Assembly (NCBI RefSeq): GCF_904846415.1
Contig: NZ_CAJHAR010000007.1
Coordinates: 62,001-126,000, forward strand
Direction of reading: 5' to 3'
Source of the DNA: Psychrobacter piscatorii
GTDB taxonomy: Bacteria; Pseudomonadota; Gammaproteobacteria; Pseudomonadales; Moraxellaceae
DNA length: 64,000 nucleotides
The translations under genes were made by a program, and so were the position numbers. The notes under the pieces were generated by a model. The model had not been told where the DNA came from and did not search any database. It saw only the letters and a list, made by a program, of their open reading frames with translations. This document shows positions 17,154-24,859 of this stretch, one piece after another. How positions within the stretch are numbered: position 1 is the stretch's first letter; every line of letters begins with the position of its first letter.

Positions 17154-17261
17154 AGTAGTAAACCTTTGGTGAGAACAGTATCTGCTAAAAAATTGGCGCC
17201 ACATAGTGGATATCAGAGAGTAACATCCACTATAGGCATCATTATGTAAAGGAGAAAGAGA

Positions 17262-17816
17262 TTAAGAATTGATCGGTTGAGGCTGCTGTTCAGCTGATGA
17301 TGCGCCTTGCTTTTCGCGTATCTTGAGGACTTTGCGAACTTTATCACGAGCACGTGTCTGTTTCAAACGAGATAGGTAGTCGACGAATATCACGCCGTTG
17401 AGATGATCCATTTCGTGTTGGATACAGACGGCAAGCAAGCCTTCTACCACCTCGTCAATGACGTCGCCGTTCTCGTCTAATGCCTCGATACGTACTTTAC
17501 TAGGGCGCTCGACTTTGTCGTAGACATCTGGGACCGAAAGACAGCCTTCTTCGTACGGTTGTTTTTCTTCTACCAATGGCGTGACTTTTGGGTTAATAAA
17601 CACTCTTGGCGCATTTTTGTCTTCGGACAAATCCATCACGATTAGCTGAATATGACGATCGACTTGGCTTGCAGCAAGGCCAATACCTTGAGCATCATAC
17701 ATTGTCTCAATCATGTCTGAGATTAAAGTTTTGATTTCAGCAGTCACTTCCTTGACTGGCTTGGCAATCGTGCGCAAGCGGGGATCTGGGTAACTTAAGA
17801 TAGGGAGTAGTGCCAT
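17262..17816 (-). CDS. def: Peptide deformylase
   Basis: A 184-residue metallo-hydrolase that removes the formyl group from nascent proteins. All three motifs are present: [19 protein letters not shown] with the metal-binding Cys, and QHEMDHLNG with both His ligands and the catalytic Glu. The C-terminus carries a Gln/Ser-rich tail. The ATG at 17816 is chosen because GAGG lies eight bases upstream; an in-frame GTG at 17825 would add three residues. In many relatives def precedes fmt, but here it stands alone, 108 bases ahead of the decarboxylase gene's start on the same strand. Confidence 0.97.
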   Translation of the reverse strand: MALLPILSYPDPRLRTIAKPVKEVTAEIKTLISDMIETMYDAQGIGLAASQVDRHIQLIVMDLSEDKNAPRVFINPKVTPLVEEKQPYEEGCLSVPDVYDKVERPSKVRIEALDENGDVIDEVVEGLLAVCIQHEMDHLNGVIFVDYLSRLKQTRARDKVRKVLKIREKQGASSAEQQPQPINS

Positions 17817-17956
17817 AACGCTCACCTCAATGATAGGGACAAAATAGGGTTGATATTATAAGATAAATGGGGACAAAAGTAATGCTTATCAATACTTTCC
17901 CGTCTACATCACATCTCATGCATTCACAAATTAAAGATTTTGATAGGTATCTGGAT

Positions 17957-17991
17957 ACAAAAAAGCCTCACTTAACGCAAGGCTTTTTTGT
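17957..17991. terminator. Bidirectional rho-independent terminator
   Basis: ACAAAAAAGCCT / 11-base loop / AGGCTTTTTTGT, a perfect 12-bp stem with A and T runs. It lies just beyond the GlsB/YeaQ-like gene. Confidence 0.85.
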
Positions 17992-18013
17992 AGATATTCT
18001 ATCTGATTGGTCA

Positions 18014-18268
18014 TTATGCACGGCGTTTGTTTACAATCATTTCATACAAGAATAGCAAGATGATCGCACCGATAACTGAGAAGATAAGACCAGTGAAACC
18101 GCCATCTGCGTTGATACCAATTAAGCTCGCTAGGAAGCCACCTAACATGGCACCGACGATACCCAATACGATCGTCATGATCCAGCCCATAGGGTCGCTG
18201 CCTGGCTTGATAGCACGTGCCAATAAACCTGCAACCAAACCTACGATAATCATCCAAATAAAGCTCAT
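18014..18268 (-). CDS. GlsB/YeaQ/YmgE family small membrane protein
   Basis: An 84-residue hydrophobic protein with three membrane segments (about 3-20, 28-50, 58-78), rich in glycine. The pattern GLVAGLLARAIKPGSDPMGW is the family signature, formerly called transglycosylase-associated. Members are stress-induced inner-membrane proteins without a proven biochemical role. A GGAGAA site precedes the ATG. The gene is a single unit with its own terminator at 17957-17991. Confidence 0.9.
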   Translation of the reverse strand: MSFIWMIIVGLVAGLLARAIKPGSDPMGWIMTIVLGIVGAMLGGFLASLIGINADGGFTGLIFSVIGAIILLFLYEMIVNKRRA

Positions 18269-18629
18269 GTTATTCTCCTAAATTATTAATATTTATAATA
18301 TGTTGCTAATTTAATAACTCCATTGTAAAGATTCCTCAAACGCAAGAGTAAGCAAAAAATGTTACCTATGTAGGGCCTATGTGAGGAAAAAGTCAGATTT
18401 GCTATTACGTAGGTGCAATAGGTAAACGGAAGGTTACAAAGGTAGCTGTGGTGCTAACGAGTTGCTTATTAGCAGGCAAGCCGTGATAAGAGAATTGGTG
18501 GAAGAATAAAGAAAAGCGCATAAAAAAGCGCAGCCCGTCTATGAGACAGCCACGCTTTTGTTTGATAGTGATTTGTTGGATATTAATTTTTTAGATACTA
18601 AGTATTGAGTTTAGGGTTCAATCAATCGT
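18269..18629. other. Intergenic region between the GlsB-like gene and mpl
   Basis: About 360 bases. The right part contains the mpl terminator (18523-18559). The rest presumably holds the promoter of the GlsB-like gene; no specific site was recognised. Confidence 0.5.
18523..18559 (-). terminator. Terminator after mpl
   Basis: On the minus strand AAGCGTGGCTGTCT / CAT / AGACGGGCTGCGCTT forms a long stem with internal mismatches, followed by TTTT. It lies about 70 bases past the mpl stop. Confidence 0.7.
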
Positions 18630-20117
18630 TTATTTATCGCGCAATGCCGCTAATAGACGCTGATGAATCCCCTCAAAACCACCGTTGGACATCACGACTA
18701 TTGCATCGCCTGCTTTAGCATGATTGCTGACATGCTCGATAATAGTATCGACGCTAGACATTACTTGCTGGTTACCAATGGAGTCACTTGCAGCCGTGGC
18801 TTGTTCGATGACTTCTCTCAAGCCCCATTCTAGTCCCGCCGGCTCATACCACAATGTATAGTCAGCGAGGGCAGCTGACTCAGCCAAGCTGTCTTGGTGA
18901 ATGCCCATTTTCATCGTATTACTGCGCGGCTCAATAATCGCCCAAATACGTCTGCCAGCCAGTTTCTTTTTGGCACCGTCTAATGTTGTGGTAATTGCAG
19001 TAGGGTGATGGGCAAAGTCATCAAAGACTAAGACATCGTTTACATCACCGATTAACTCCATCCGGCGTTTGATACCAGCAAAAGCCGATAATGCGGCGCA
19101 AGCGGTAGAGATGCTGACACCGACATCATAAGCGGCCGCGACGGCAACCAAAGCATTGTTGACGTTATGAATACCACTCATGCCCCAATCGATGACGGCT
19201 GCTTCTTGGTCAGCAGCAAAACTGATTTTAAACTGACTGCCATCTTCGCGAATGAGTTCCGCTTGCCAGTCGCTATTGTCTTTAAGCGTACGGTCGTTTT
19301 TACTGGTATCAGATGCGGTCGTATCGATGACAGCAGTACGCCAGATAGGGGTCCAAACGCCTTTTGCTAACGTATCTTCTAAGCTGATAGTTGCTGCAGG
19401 CATGATGATTTTGCCGGTGCTTGGAATCATACGTACCATGTGATGAAACTGCGTTTGGATCGCATTCAAGTCAGCAAAAATATCTGCATGATCAAATTCT
19501 AGGTTGTTCAAGATAGCAGTGCGCGGACGATAATGAACGAATTTTGAGCGTTTATCAAAAAACGCAGAATCATACTCATCAGCTTCAATGACAAAATAAC
19601 CAGAGGGGGCTGTCGTATCACCGTTAGTTTTTTCTGCCCCTAGATAGCTGCTGTGTGCAAATACCTGCTGTAAGTGCTCATCAGTGGTATTGACCAACGG
19701 TACACCACCGATCAAAAACCCTGTATCGATACCAGCGTAATGCAGTATCCAAGCAAGCATGGTTGTCGTTGTTGTCTTACCATGAGTACCAGCAACCGCT
19801 ATCACGTGGCGAGATTGCAATACTTGCTCTGACAAAAACTGCGGACCTGACGTGTAGCGCAAACCCGTATCCAGCATATACTCAATCACATCCATGCCAC
19901 GCTTCATCGCATTACCAACGACGACCAAGTCTGGCGCTGGTTGCAGATGCTTTACGAGATAGCCTTCTTCGATAGTGACGCCCGCATTTTCAAGTTGGGT
20001 AGACATAGGAGGATATACGTTGGTATCTGAGCCAGTAACAGTATGCCCAAGTTCGCGCGCCAACAATGCCAGCGAGCCCATAAAAGTACCACAAATACCA
20101 AGAATATGAATATGCAT
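18630..20117 (-). CDS. mpl: UDP-N-acetylmuramate:L-alanyl-gamma-D-glutamyl-meso-diaminopimelate ligase
   Basis: A 495-residue Mur-ligase-fold enzyme of peptidoglycan recycling. It joins salvaged tripeptide to UDP-MurNAc with ATP in the cytoplasm. The N-terminus MHIHILGICGTFMGSLALLA is characteristic of Mpl rather than MurC. The ATP loop is GTHGKTTTTTML (about 114-125), the Mur central-domain motif is ADEYDSAFFDKRSKF, and DFAHHPTAI is the C-terminal Mpl/MurC motif. The protein is slightly longer than E. coli Mpl (457) because of a Ser/Asp-rich insert around 270-290. It is a single-gene unit with a terminator on its 3' side. Confidence 0.95.
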   Translation of the reverse strand: MHIHILGICGTFMGSLALLARELGHTVTGSDTNVYPPMSTQLENAGVTIEEGYLVKHLQPAPDLVVVGNAMKRGMDVIEYMLDTGLRYTSGPQFLSEQVLQSRHVIAVAGTHGKTTTTTMLAWILHYAGIDTGFLIGGVPLVNTTDEHLQQVFAHSSYLGAEKTNGDTTAPSGYFVIEADEYDSAFFDKRSKFVHYRPRTAILNNLEFDHADIFADLNAIQTQFHHMVRMIPSTGKIIMPAATISLEDTLAKGVWTPIWRTAVIDTTASDTSKNDRTLKDNSDWQAELIREDGSQFKISFAADQEAAVIDWGMSGIHNVNNALVAVAAAYDVGVSISTACAALSAFAGIKRRMELIGDVNDVLVFDDFAHHPTAITTTLDGAKKKLAGRRIWAIIEPRSNTMKMGIHQDSLAESAALADYTLWYEPAGLEWGLREVIEQATAASDSIGNQQVMSSVDTIIEHVSNHAKAGDAIVVMSNGGFEGIHQRLLAALRDK

Positions 20118-20281
20118 AGACGTTCCGTACGAGCTTGAATAAGTGAAATAGAGAGAGTAAAAATAAAGTTTTGGGTGCTGAGCTGTTATCAGTCGTGATT
20201 AACGTTTTAATCAGTCGTTGCCATGGCAGTAGTCTGGCAGACAAGCGATCATTGTAAAGTAAACGCTGTTCGATGACCAAC

Positions 20282-20306
20282 AAAAAACGCCTAACAAGTA
20301 GGCGTT
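20282..20306 (-). terminator. Terminator after the NlpE-like gene
   Basis: On the minus strand AACGCCT / ACTTGTT / AGGCGTT followed by TTTT; a compact strong terminator between the NlpE-like gene and mpl. Confidence 0.85.
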
Positions 20307-20357
20307 ATCTAGCTGATAAATACTGTCTTATTTGGCAGCATACCAAGCACTTGCTGT

Positions 20358-21008
20358 CTATTTACGTGACAACGTATAGTCATTATTTAGGTTTTTTTGC
20401 TCATCTATCAAAATCAGATGATTGTCTTGAATATAATAAGATTCAATATGTTTGTCTTCATATACAATGGTGATTTTGTCTTTGTCTTGACGATAGACGC
20501 CAGACTCAAGTAATGGTGCGCGCTGCTGTTCAGCATCGTGATAGGTGCTAGATTTTAATACAGAACCATCAGAAAATAAGTTCAAAGTGACATCGATACT
20601 ATCGCAGTCGTCACAAGGCACCATACCACCATAATCACCCATTAGCGTGGCTTGCAGCGCACTACTGTTTGATTCCGAGTGTATAGTAGAAGGGTGCATA
20701 TGCCCCTCATTACTGGATTGGGCAGCAGCAATAAGTGATTGCCCTTCTGTAGATTCATTCAAACTGTCATCAGGATTTGACTCAGACATACTGTCGCTTT
20801 CTATATCTTCTGATGTGCTCTGCGGATCAGATTCTGCTGATGCGTCGACAAAGGAAGCTTTAGTCCTCATGTCTTGATCAGAATTCGAGGAGGCACTATC
20901 ACAGCCTATCAATAGCACACAGAGTGGTACCGCTAATAAGGACGGTCCCCAGCGTCTAATGATAGTAGATGTGGTAGAGCAAATAGGTGCAAGATATATC
21001 ATGGTCAT
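20358..21008 (-). CDS. NlpE-like envelope-stress lipoprotein
   Basis: A 216-residue lipoprotein. The signal sequence ends in LLIGC (Cys about 35). A long, low-complexity Ser/Asp/Glu-rich linker (about 40-125) follows. The C-terminal ~85 residues resemble the NlpE N-terminal domain: MVPCDDCDSIDVTLNLFSDG has the CxxC with following Ile/Leu strand pattern, then ESGVYRQDKDKITIVYEDK. In E. coli NlpE senses surface contact and lipoprotein or disulfide defects and signals to Cpx; copper resistance is also reported. The linker is unusual. A neighbour on the same strand is dsbB, which fits an envelope redox setting. The start is uncertain by two codons (ATG at 21008 or 21002). Confidence 0.72.
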   Translation of the reverse strand: MTMIYLAPICSTTSTIIRRWGPSLLAVPLCVLLIGCDSASSNSDQDMRTKASFVDASAESDPQSTSEDIESDSMSESNPDDSLNESTEGQSLIAAAQSSNEGHMHPSTIHSESNSSALQATLMGDYGGMVPCDDCDSIDVTLNLFSDGSVLKSSTYHDAEQQRAPLLESGVYRQDKDKITIVYEDKHIESYYIQDNHLILIDEQKNLNNDYTLSRK

Positions 21009-21451
21009 ACCAAAACAGTTTTTTAAATAGTGTGTCTAAAAATCACCCATGCTATCGGTAACATTAAGCAAATATCGTTACCAAAAACGCGAGACAATGC
21101 GTCGTATAAAATTTGCGATAATATAAATATTGGAATTTGAGAGCGTATCTGATCTTTAAAATATAGATAGTTTATCGCTCAAAAGCGACGGAGCTCTCAT
21201 AACTGCTCACTAAAACTACCCACTAAAAAAATAGGCTGTCTAAAGGTATCAAAGGGTTACAGATATATCTGTGGACTTTTTGTTGTGTTCAATATGCTCG
21301 GTATAGCAAAGTAAGCTCTATCGGTTTGTCTAACATAGGTAATAAGAGAGGTTTAACAGTCGCAGATAATAAAACAGACATTGCATAGCAGAGTATGAAT
21401 GTCTGTTTAGAAAGAAGTGATAACGGTAAAATATAAAGCGATTTTAATGAA
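21009..21451. other. Intergenic region between dsbB and the NlpE-like gene
   Basis: About 440 bases. It has a GAGAGC...GCTCTC inverted pair (21139-21144 with 21193-21198) and a perfect 14-base palindrome ACAGATATATCTGT at 21259-21272. No coding sequence stands out. The promoter of the NlpE-like gene should lie near its right-hand start. Confidence 0.45.
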
Positions 21452-21982
21452 CTATCGAGCGATAGACTGATTGGTGATAGGTCGCACGATACGCCACAAT
21501 ATCACCCCATGCGCCACAAGAAGTACGCTAAAGAGAATCAACGACAGCTCAGGGATACTAAGTCCGACAAACGTCCAATCGATAGAAGCACACTCACCAG
21601 AACCTGCAAATACTTCTTTGAACACTTGCAACATAGGCAAGGTGTCTAGCCAATAGTCTAAGCCTGGGCCGCATGACGGTACTTGATCGGCAGGTAGGTG
21701 CTGTAGCCAAACATGGCGTATAGCCACAGCAGTAGACCAACCAATGCCTGCCAAACTACCAAGCCATAACAGCAACTTCACCACTTTGGATTTTGGATTA
21801 AACAATGCTGATATCAGCGCAAAACCGCCCATGACTATTAGACCAATACGCTGAAAAATACAGAGCGGGCAAGGCGAAAGCCCTAGATGACGCTGTAAAT
21901 AAAACAGCGCAAAGCTCATGCCTACTACGGCCATCAATACTAAAAATATTTGCAAGTTACGGTAAGTGGTCAGCTGTCGCAT
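21452..21982 (-). CDS. dsbB: Disulfide bond formation protein B
   Basis: A 176-residue inner-membrane protein with four transmembrane segments that re-oxidises DsbA and passes electrons to quinones. The first periplasmic loop holds the redox pair in SPCPLCIF and the second has the pair in PSCGPG and GSGECASID. A conserved Arg of the quinone site is in QRIGL just after the first pair. It lies 52 bases downstream of gshA on the same strand, probably in one transcript. The partner DsbA is not in this window; a DsbC-like protein is encoded at 10.5 kb. Confidence 0.96.
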   Translation of the reverse strand: MRQLTTYRNLQIFLVLMAVVGMSFALFYLQRHLGLSPCPLCIFQRIGLIVMGGFALISALFNPKSKVVKLLLWLGSLAGIGWSTAVAIRHVWLQHLPADQVPSCGPGLDYWLDTLPMLQVFKEVFAGSGECASIDWTFVGLSIPELSLILFSVLLVAHGVILWRIVRPITNQSIAR

Positions 21983-22034
21983 GGTGCGTTACTCTTATGG
22001 TTTCATCTATACAGAGGTTAGGAGGCAATCGGGT

Positions 22035-23618
22035 CTAGCGATACTGCTGTAAAAAGTCCATAAAGTCTTCTGTCTCAGACTTCTCAATATCAGCCTGCTG
22101 CAAGATAGACTTTTCTGCCAATACTTCATATTTCGCTTGGGTGTTTGGACTGAGGGTCTGCTGCAATAATGACTCGCGATGCTGCTGCGCCAATGTAAAG
22201 CCAAGCTGCCATAGACTACCTAAGCGTTTGCTATCAGAGTTCACTTGCGCGGAGATCGTCGACTCAGAGTGCCCTGCTTTGCCTTGCATTAGCGCGACTG
22301 CTGCACGGTAGTCGTTACCACCGTAGTGAGCATCTAGCAATGCGGCAAGCGGCTGCATACGCTCCAAATGCATCAGCATCCAGTCTTCAAGCGATTGCTC
22401 TTGACCGTTATTGATGATGTGCAAACCTTCACGGCGACCTTCGTTGACTACACGCTCTAGGTTAATAGCGAGTGCCTCTTCTTCTTCAGGCAGCAAATCA
22501 GGTGAATCGCTGAATAGACAGTAGAGCGCCATCACTTCTAAGAAGCAAGCACTAGAGAGACGAATACCAACATCGCTATAGGGATCGAGATCAATCGCAC
22601 GAAACTCAACGTAAGCAATACCGCGACGCTCAAGCGCTTCGGTTGGTGTCTCACCACTCATCGCAATTTGTTTAGGACGGATAGGGCTATAGTATTCATT
22701 TTCTATCTGAAGGATATGATTATTGATCTGAATTGGGTTACCATCTTCATCTTCCAGACCAAGCTTGGCAAAGCTCTCATGCGGTGTTTGGATCGCGCGG
22801 CGTAGTCCAGCGACATATTCTGGCAAATAGTTATAACGAATATCTAGCTGCTCTTGCACGCTATTGGTATAGCCAAGCTTGCCCATACGCAGACTGGTGG
22901 CAGTCGGTTTATAGTAGGTTGAGTCATTTAATAGTTCTAAGTCATGCTCACGTCCTGCAACAAAACAAGGACACACGCTTGGACTTGCACCCAGTAAATA
23001 CAATACAAGGCTAGTCAGTCGCTTAAAGTTGCGAATAAGCCCTAGGTATTTTTCGTTTTTGAATTCTGTTAGCGTCTGCTCTTGTGCCGTTGGGGTTTGC
23101 ACTTGCCACGTTTCAAAGAGCGTGTCACCAAAAGACAAGTTGTAATGTAACCCTGCGATGGTCTGCATGCGGCGACCATAGCGTATACCAAGACCACTGC
23201 GATAAAGGGTTTTTAGCTTACCCGTATTAGAGCTACCATAATCAGCCAGTGGAATATCTTCATCTTTAGAAGACAGCATACAAGGCATAGATAGTGGCCA
23301 CATCAGCTCGCCTTCCGGCATACCTTGATACACTAAGACATGCAATTGACGCAGCATATTGAGTGTCTCTTTTGGCGAAGCTTTTGGTTCGGTGATAAGT
23401 TCGAGTAGGCTTTCTGAATAATCGGTAGTAATAAAAGGGTGGGTCAATTTTGATCCAAGTTTGGCTGGATGCGGCGTCTGTGCCAAAAAACCATCAGGCT
23501 TCACACGCAGGCCTTCTTTTTCGATACCGCGGAGCATACCCGTTAAATGCTGGCTGTCAAACCAATTGGGAATGTCAAAATTAACAAAGCTACTCGCAAA
23601 ATTACTCATAATAGTCAT
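22035..23618 (-). CDS. gshA: Glutamate-cysteine ligase
   Basis: A 527-residue enzyme of the gammaproteobacterial GshA family. It makes gamma-glutamylcysteine from Glu, Cys and ATP, the first step of glutathione synthesis. RGIEKEGLRV (30-39) is the N-terminal ATP/metal motif, PLSMPCML, SGLGIRYGRRMQTIAGLHYN and YVEFRAIDLDPY are family blocks. Length compares well with E. coli GshA (518). The start could also be ATG at 23609, three codons later. dsbB follows closely downstream, linking cytoplasmic thiol supply and periplasmic disulfide formation in one likely transcript. Confidence 0.96.
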   Translation of the reverse strand: MTIMSNFASSFVNFDIPNWFDSQHLTGMLRGIEKEGLRVKPDGFLAQTPHPAKLGSKLTHPFITTDYSESLLELITEPKASPKETLNMLRQLHVLVYQGMPEGELMWPLSMPCMLSSKDEDIPLADYGSSNTGKLKTLYRSGLGIRYGRRMQTIAGLHYNLSFGDTLFETWQVQTPTAQEQTLTEFKNEKYLGLIRNFKRLTSLVLYLLGASPSVCPCFVAGREHDLELLNDSTYYKPTATSLRMGKLGYTNSVQEQLDIRYNYLPEYVAGLRRAIQTPHESFAKLGLEDEDGNPIQINNHILQIENEYYSPIRPKQIAMSGETPTEALERRGIAYVEFRAIDLDPYSDVGIRLSSACFLEVMALYCLFSDSPDLLPEEEEALAINLERVVNEGRREGLHIINNGQEQSLEDWMLMHLERMQPLAALLDAHYGGNDYRAAVALMQGKAGHSESTISAQVNSDSKRLGSLWQLGFTLAQQHRESLLQQTLSPNTQAKYEVLAEKSILQQADIEKSETEDFMDFLQQYR

Positions 23619-23923
23619 CTATTGTTATTCATTATGGCGGATCAAAACACGATGGGCGTTTGTCCATAAAAGAGGTAAATGTTCGGTCAATAATCCCGTC
23701 AGTTTAGCTCAAAGCCGTGGTTAAAACCACGAACAATTACAAATACGATAAGCTTTAGGCGAGCCGAATGGTCTAGATTTTATTTAGTATTTTAAGTCAA
23801 ATTCGTTGGCCAAAAAAAGCATCTACCCAAGAGATAGATGCTTTGACGGTCATGCTCTAAGCCATCAAACACAGTGCCAACGCACCATGGCATCATCCAT
23901 ACAGTCATGGCGTTGTCGTCAGT
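23619..23923. other. Intergenic region between erpA and gshA
   Basis: About 305 bases. It contains the erpA terminator (23812-23843) and presumably the gshA promoter, with nothing else recognised. Confidence 0.5.
23812..23843 (-). terminator. Terminator after erpA
   Basis: On the minus strand AAAGCATCTA / 9-base loop / TAGATGCTTT then TTTT. Confidence 0.8.
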
Positions 23924-24304
23924 TTAAATAGAAAATGACGAGCCACAGCCGCAAGTGGTGGTTGCATTTGGGTTGGTTACGACAAAACGTGCGCCTTCTA
24001 ACCCTTCAGTGTAGTCAACGGTAGAGCCTTGCAAATATTGATAGCTTAGCGAGTCAACAACCAAAGTCACATCACCATTATCAAAATTGGCATCGTCTTC
24101 ATTTAAATCGTTGGCAAAGTTAAATCCGTAAGAGAAACCTGAACAGCCGCCGCCCGTCACATAGACGCGTAGCATAAGCTCGCTATCACCTTCTTCTTCG
24201 CGCAGGCGGCGTACTTTTTGTGCCGCACTGTCGGTTAGGCTTAATACCGTAGGATCTACTGGCTGATTTGAGCTTGGATTAAATTGGTTGGCTGATTCGT
24301 TCAT
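23924..24304 (-). CDS. erpA: Iron-sulfur cluster insertion protein ErpA
   Basis: A 126-residue A-type Fe-S carrier that delivers [4Fe-4S] clusters to apo-proteins, including isoprenoid enzymes. The three cluster cysteines are in GGGCSGF and TCGCGSSF. The N-terminal extension is Asn/Gln/Ser-rich. The ATG at 24304 is chosen because GAGG lies five bases upstream; the frame is open to 24358 but the extra residues do not look conserved. It is a single-gene unit with a terminator, away from any isc or suf operon, as is usual for erpA. Confidence 0.94.
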   Translation of the reverse strand: MNESANQFNPSSNQPVDPTVLSLTDSAAQKVRRLREEEGDSELMLRVYVTGGGCSGFSYGFNFANDLNEDDANFDNGDVTLVVDSLSYQYLQGSTVDYTEGLEGARFVVTNPNATTTCGCGSSFSI

Positions 24305-24859
24305 ATCTACCTCAGTTGCTAGGATCAAATGCGGTCGTCGTCCTGTTTGGGTTTGCAATAAAATGATTGCAAATAAAGATACGCACGGCGTTTGATTTAA
24401 TTGGGTGCTGTCGTTATGGCAAAGCTATTGGTGCATTATAAGCTGTTTGTGCAATATCAATACGGTGTTTGTGCTATCACAACACTTTATTGATGGTGAG
24501 CACTTATCTTTAGCAGTATATCATAATGGGGTTATTCATTCGCTTGTCAAGAGTCATCGTCCTTACCAGAATTAATGAATCAAAACTTTTATAGCTATCA
24601 AGGCTGTACTCATTATTTGTGCGAGAGTATATGGCTGCCAAAAGTCCTATGATAGTCATTCGTATCGATAGGCTGACAAGGATTATATAATCTAAGGTTG
24701 GTGGCATAAATACTTAATTTTAAAACACTTCGTTTTGAAATAGTTATTTAATTGTTTGCCTATGTGGCAAGCGTTTGAAATAATAGCCGCCAGTTGGCAT
24801 ACCCTATGTGTGTTTCTTATTGCCCTATATTTATATTATTGCTGAGATGAAGAAATTAT
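24305..24859. other. Intergenic region between erpA and the ABC-F gene
   Basis: About 555 AT-rich bases with divergent promoters. Short open frames occur, but none has a ribosome site plus plausible protein character. No hairpin or known RNA was recognised. Confidence 0.45.

Noticed and set aside
24510-24707. Minus-strand 65-codon frame with some hydrophobic residues between erpA and the ABC-F gene
   Set aside because: There is no ribosome site and the AT-rich sequence makes short hydrophobic frames likely by chance.
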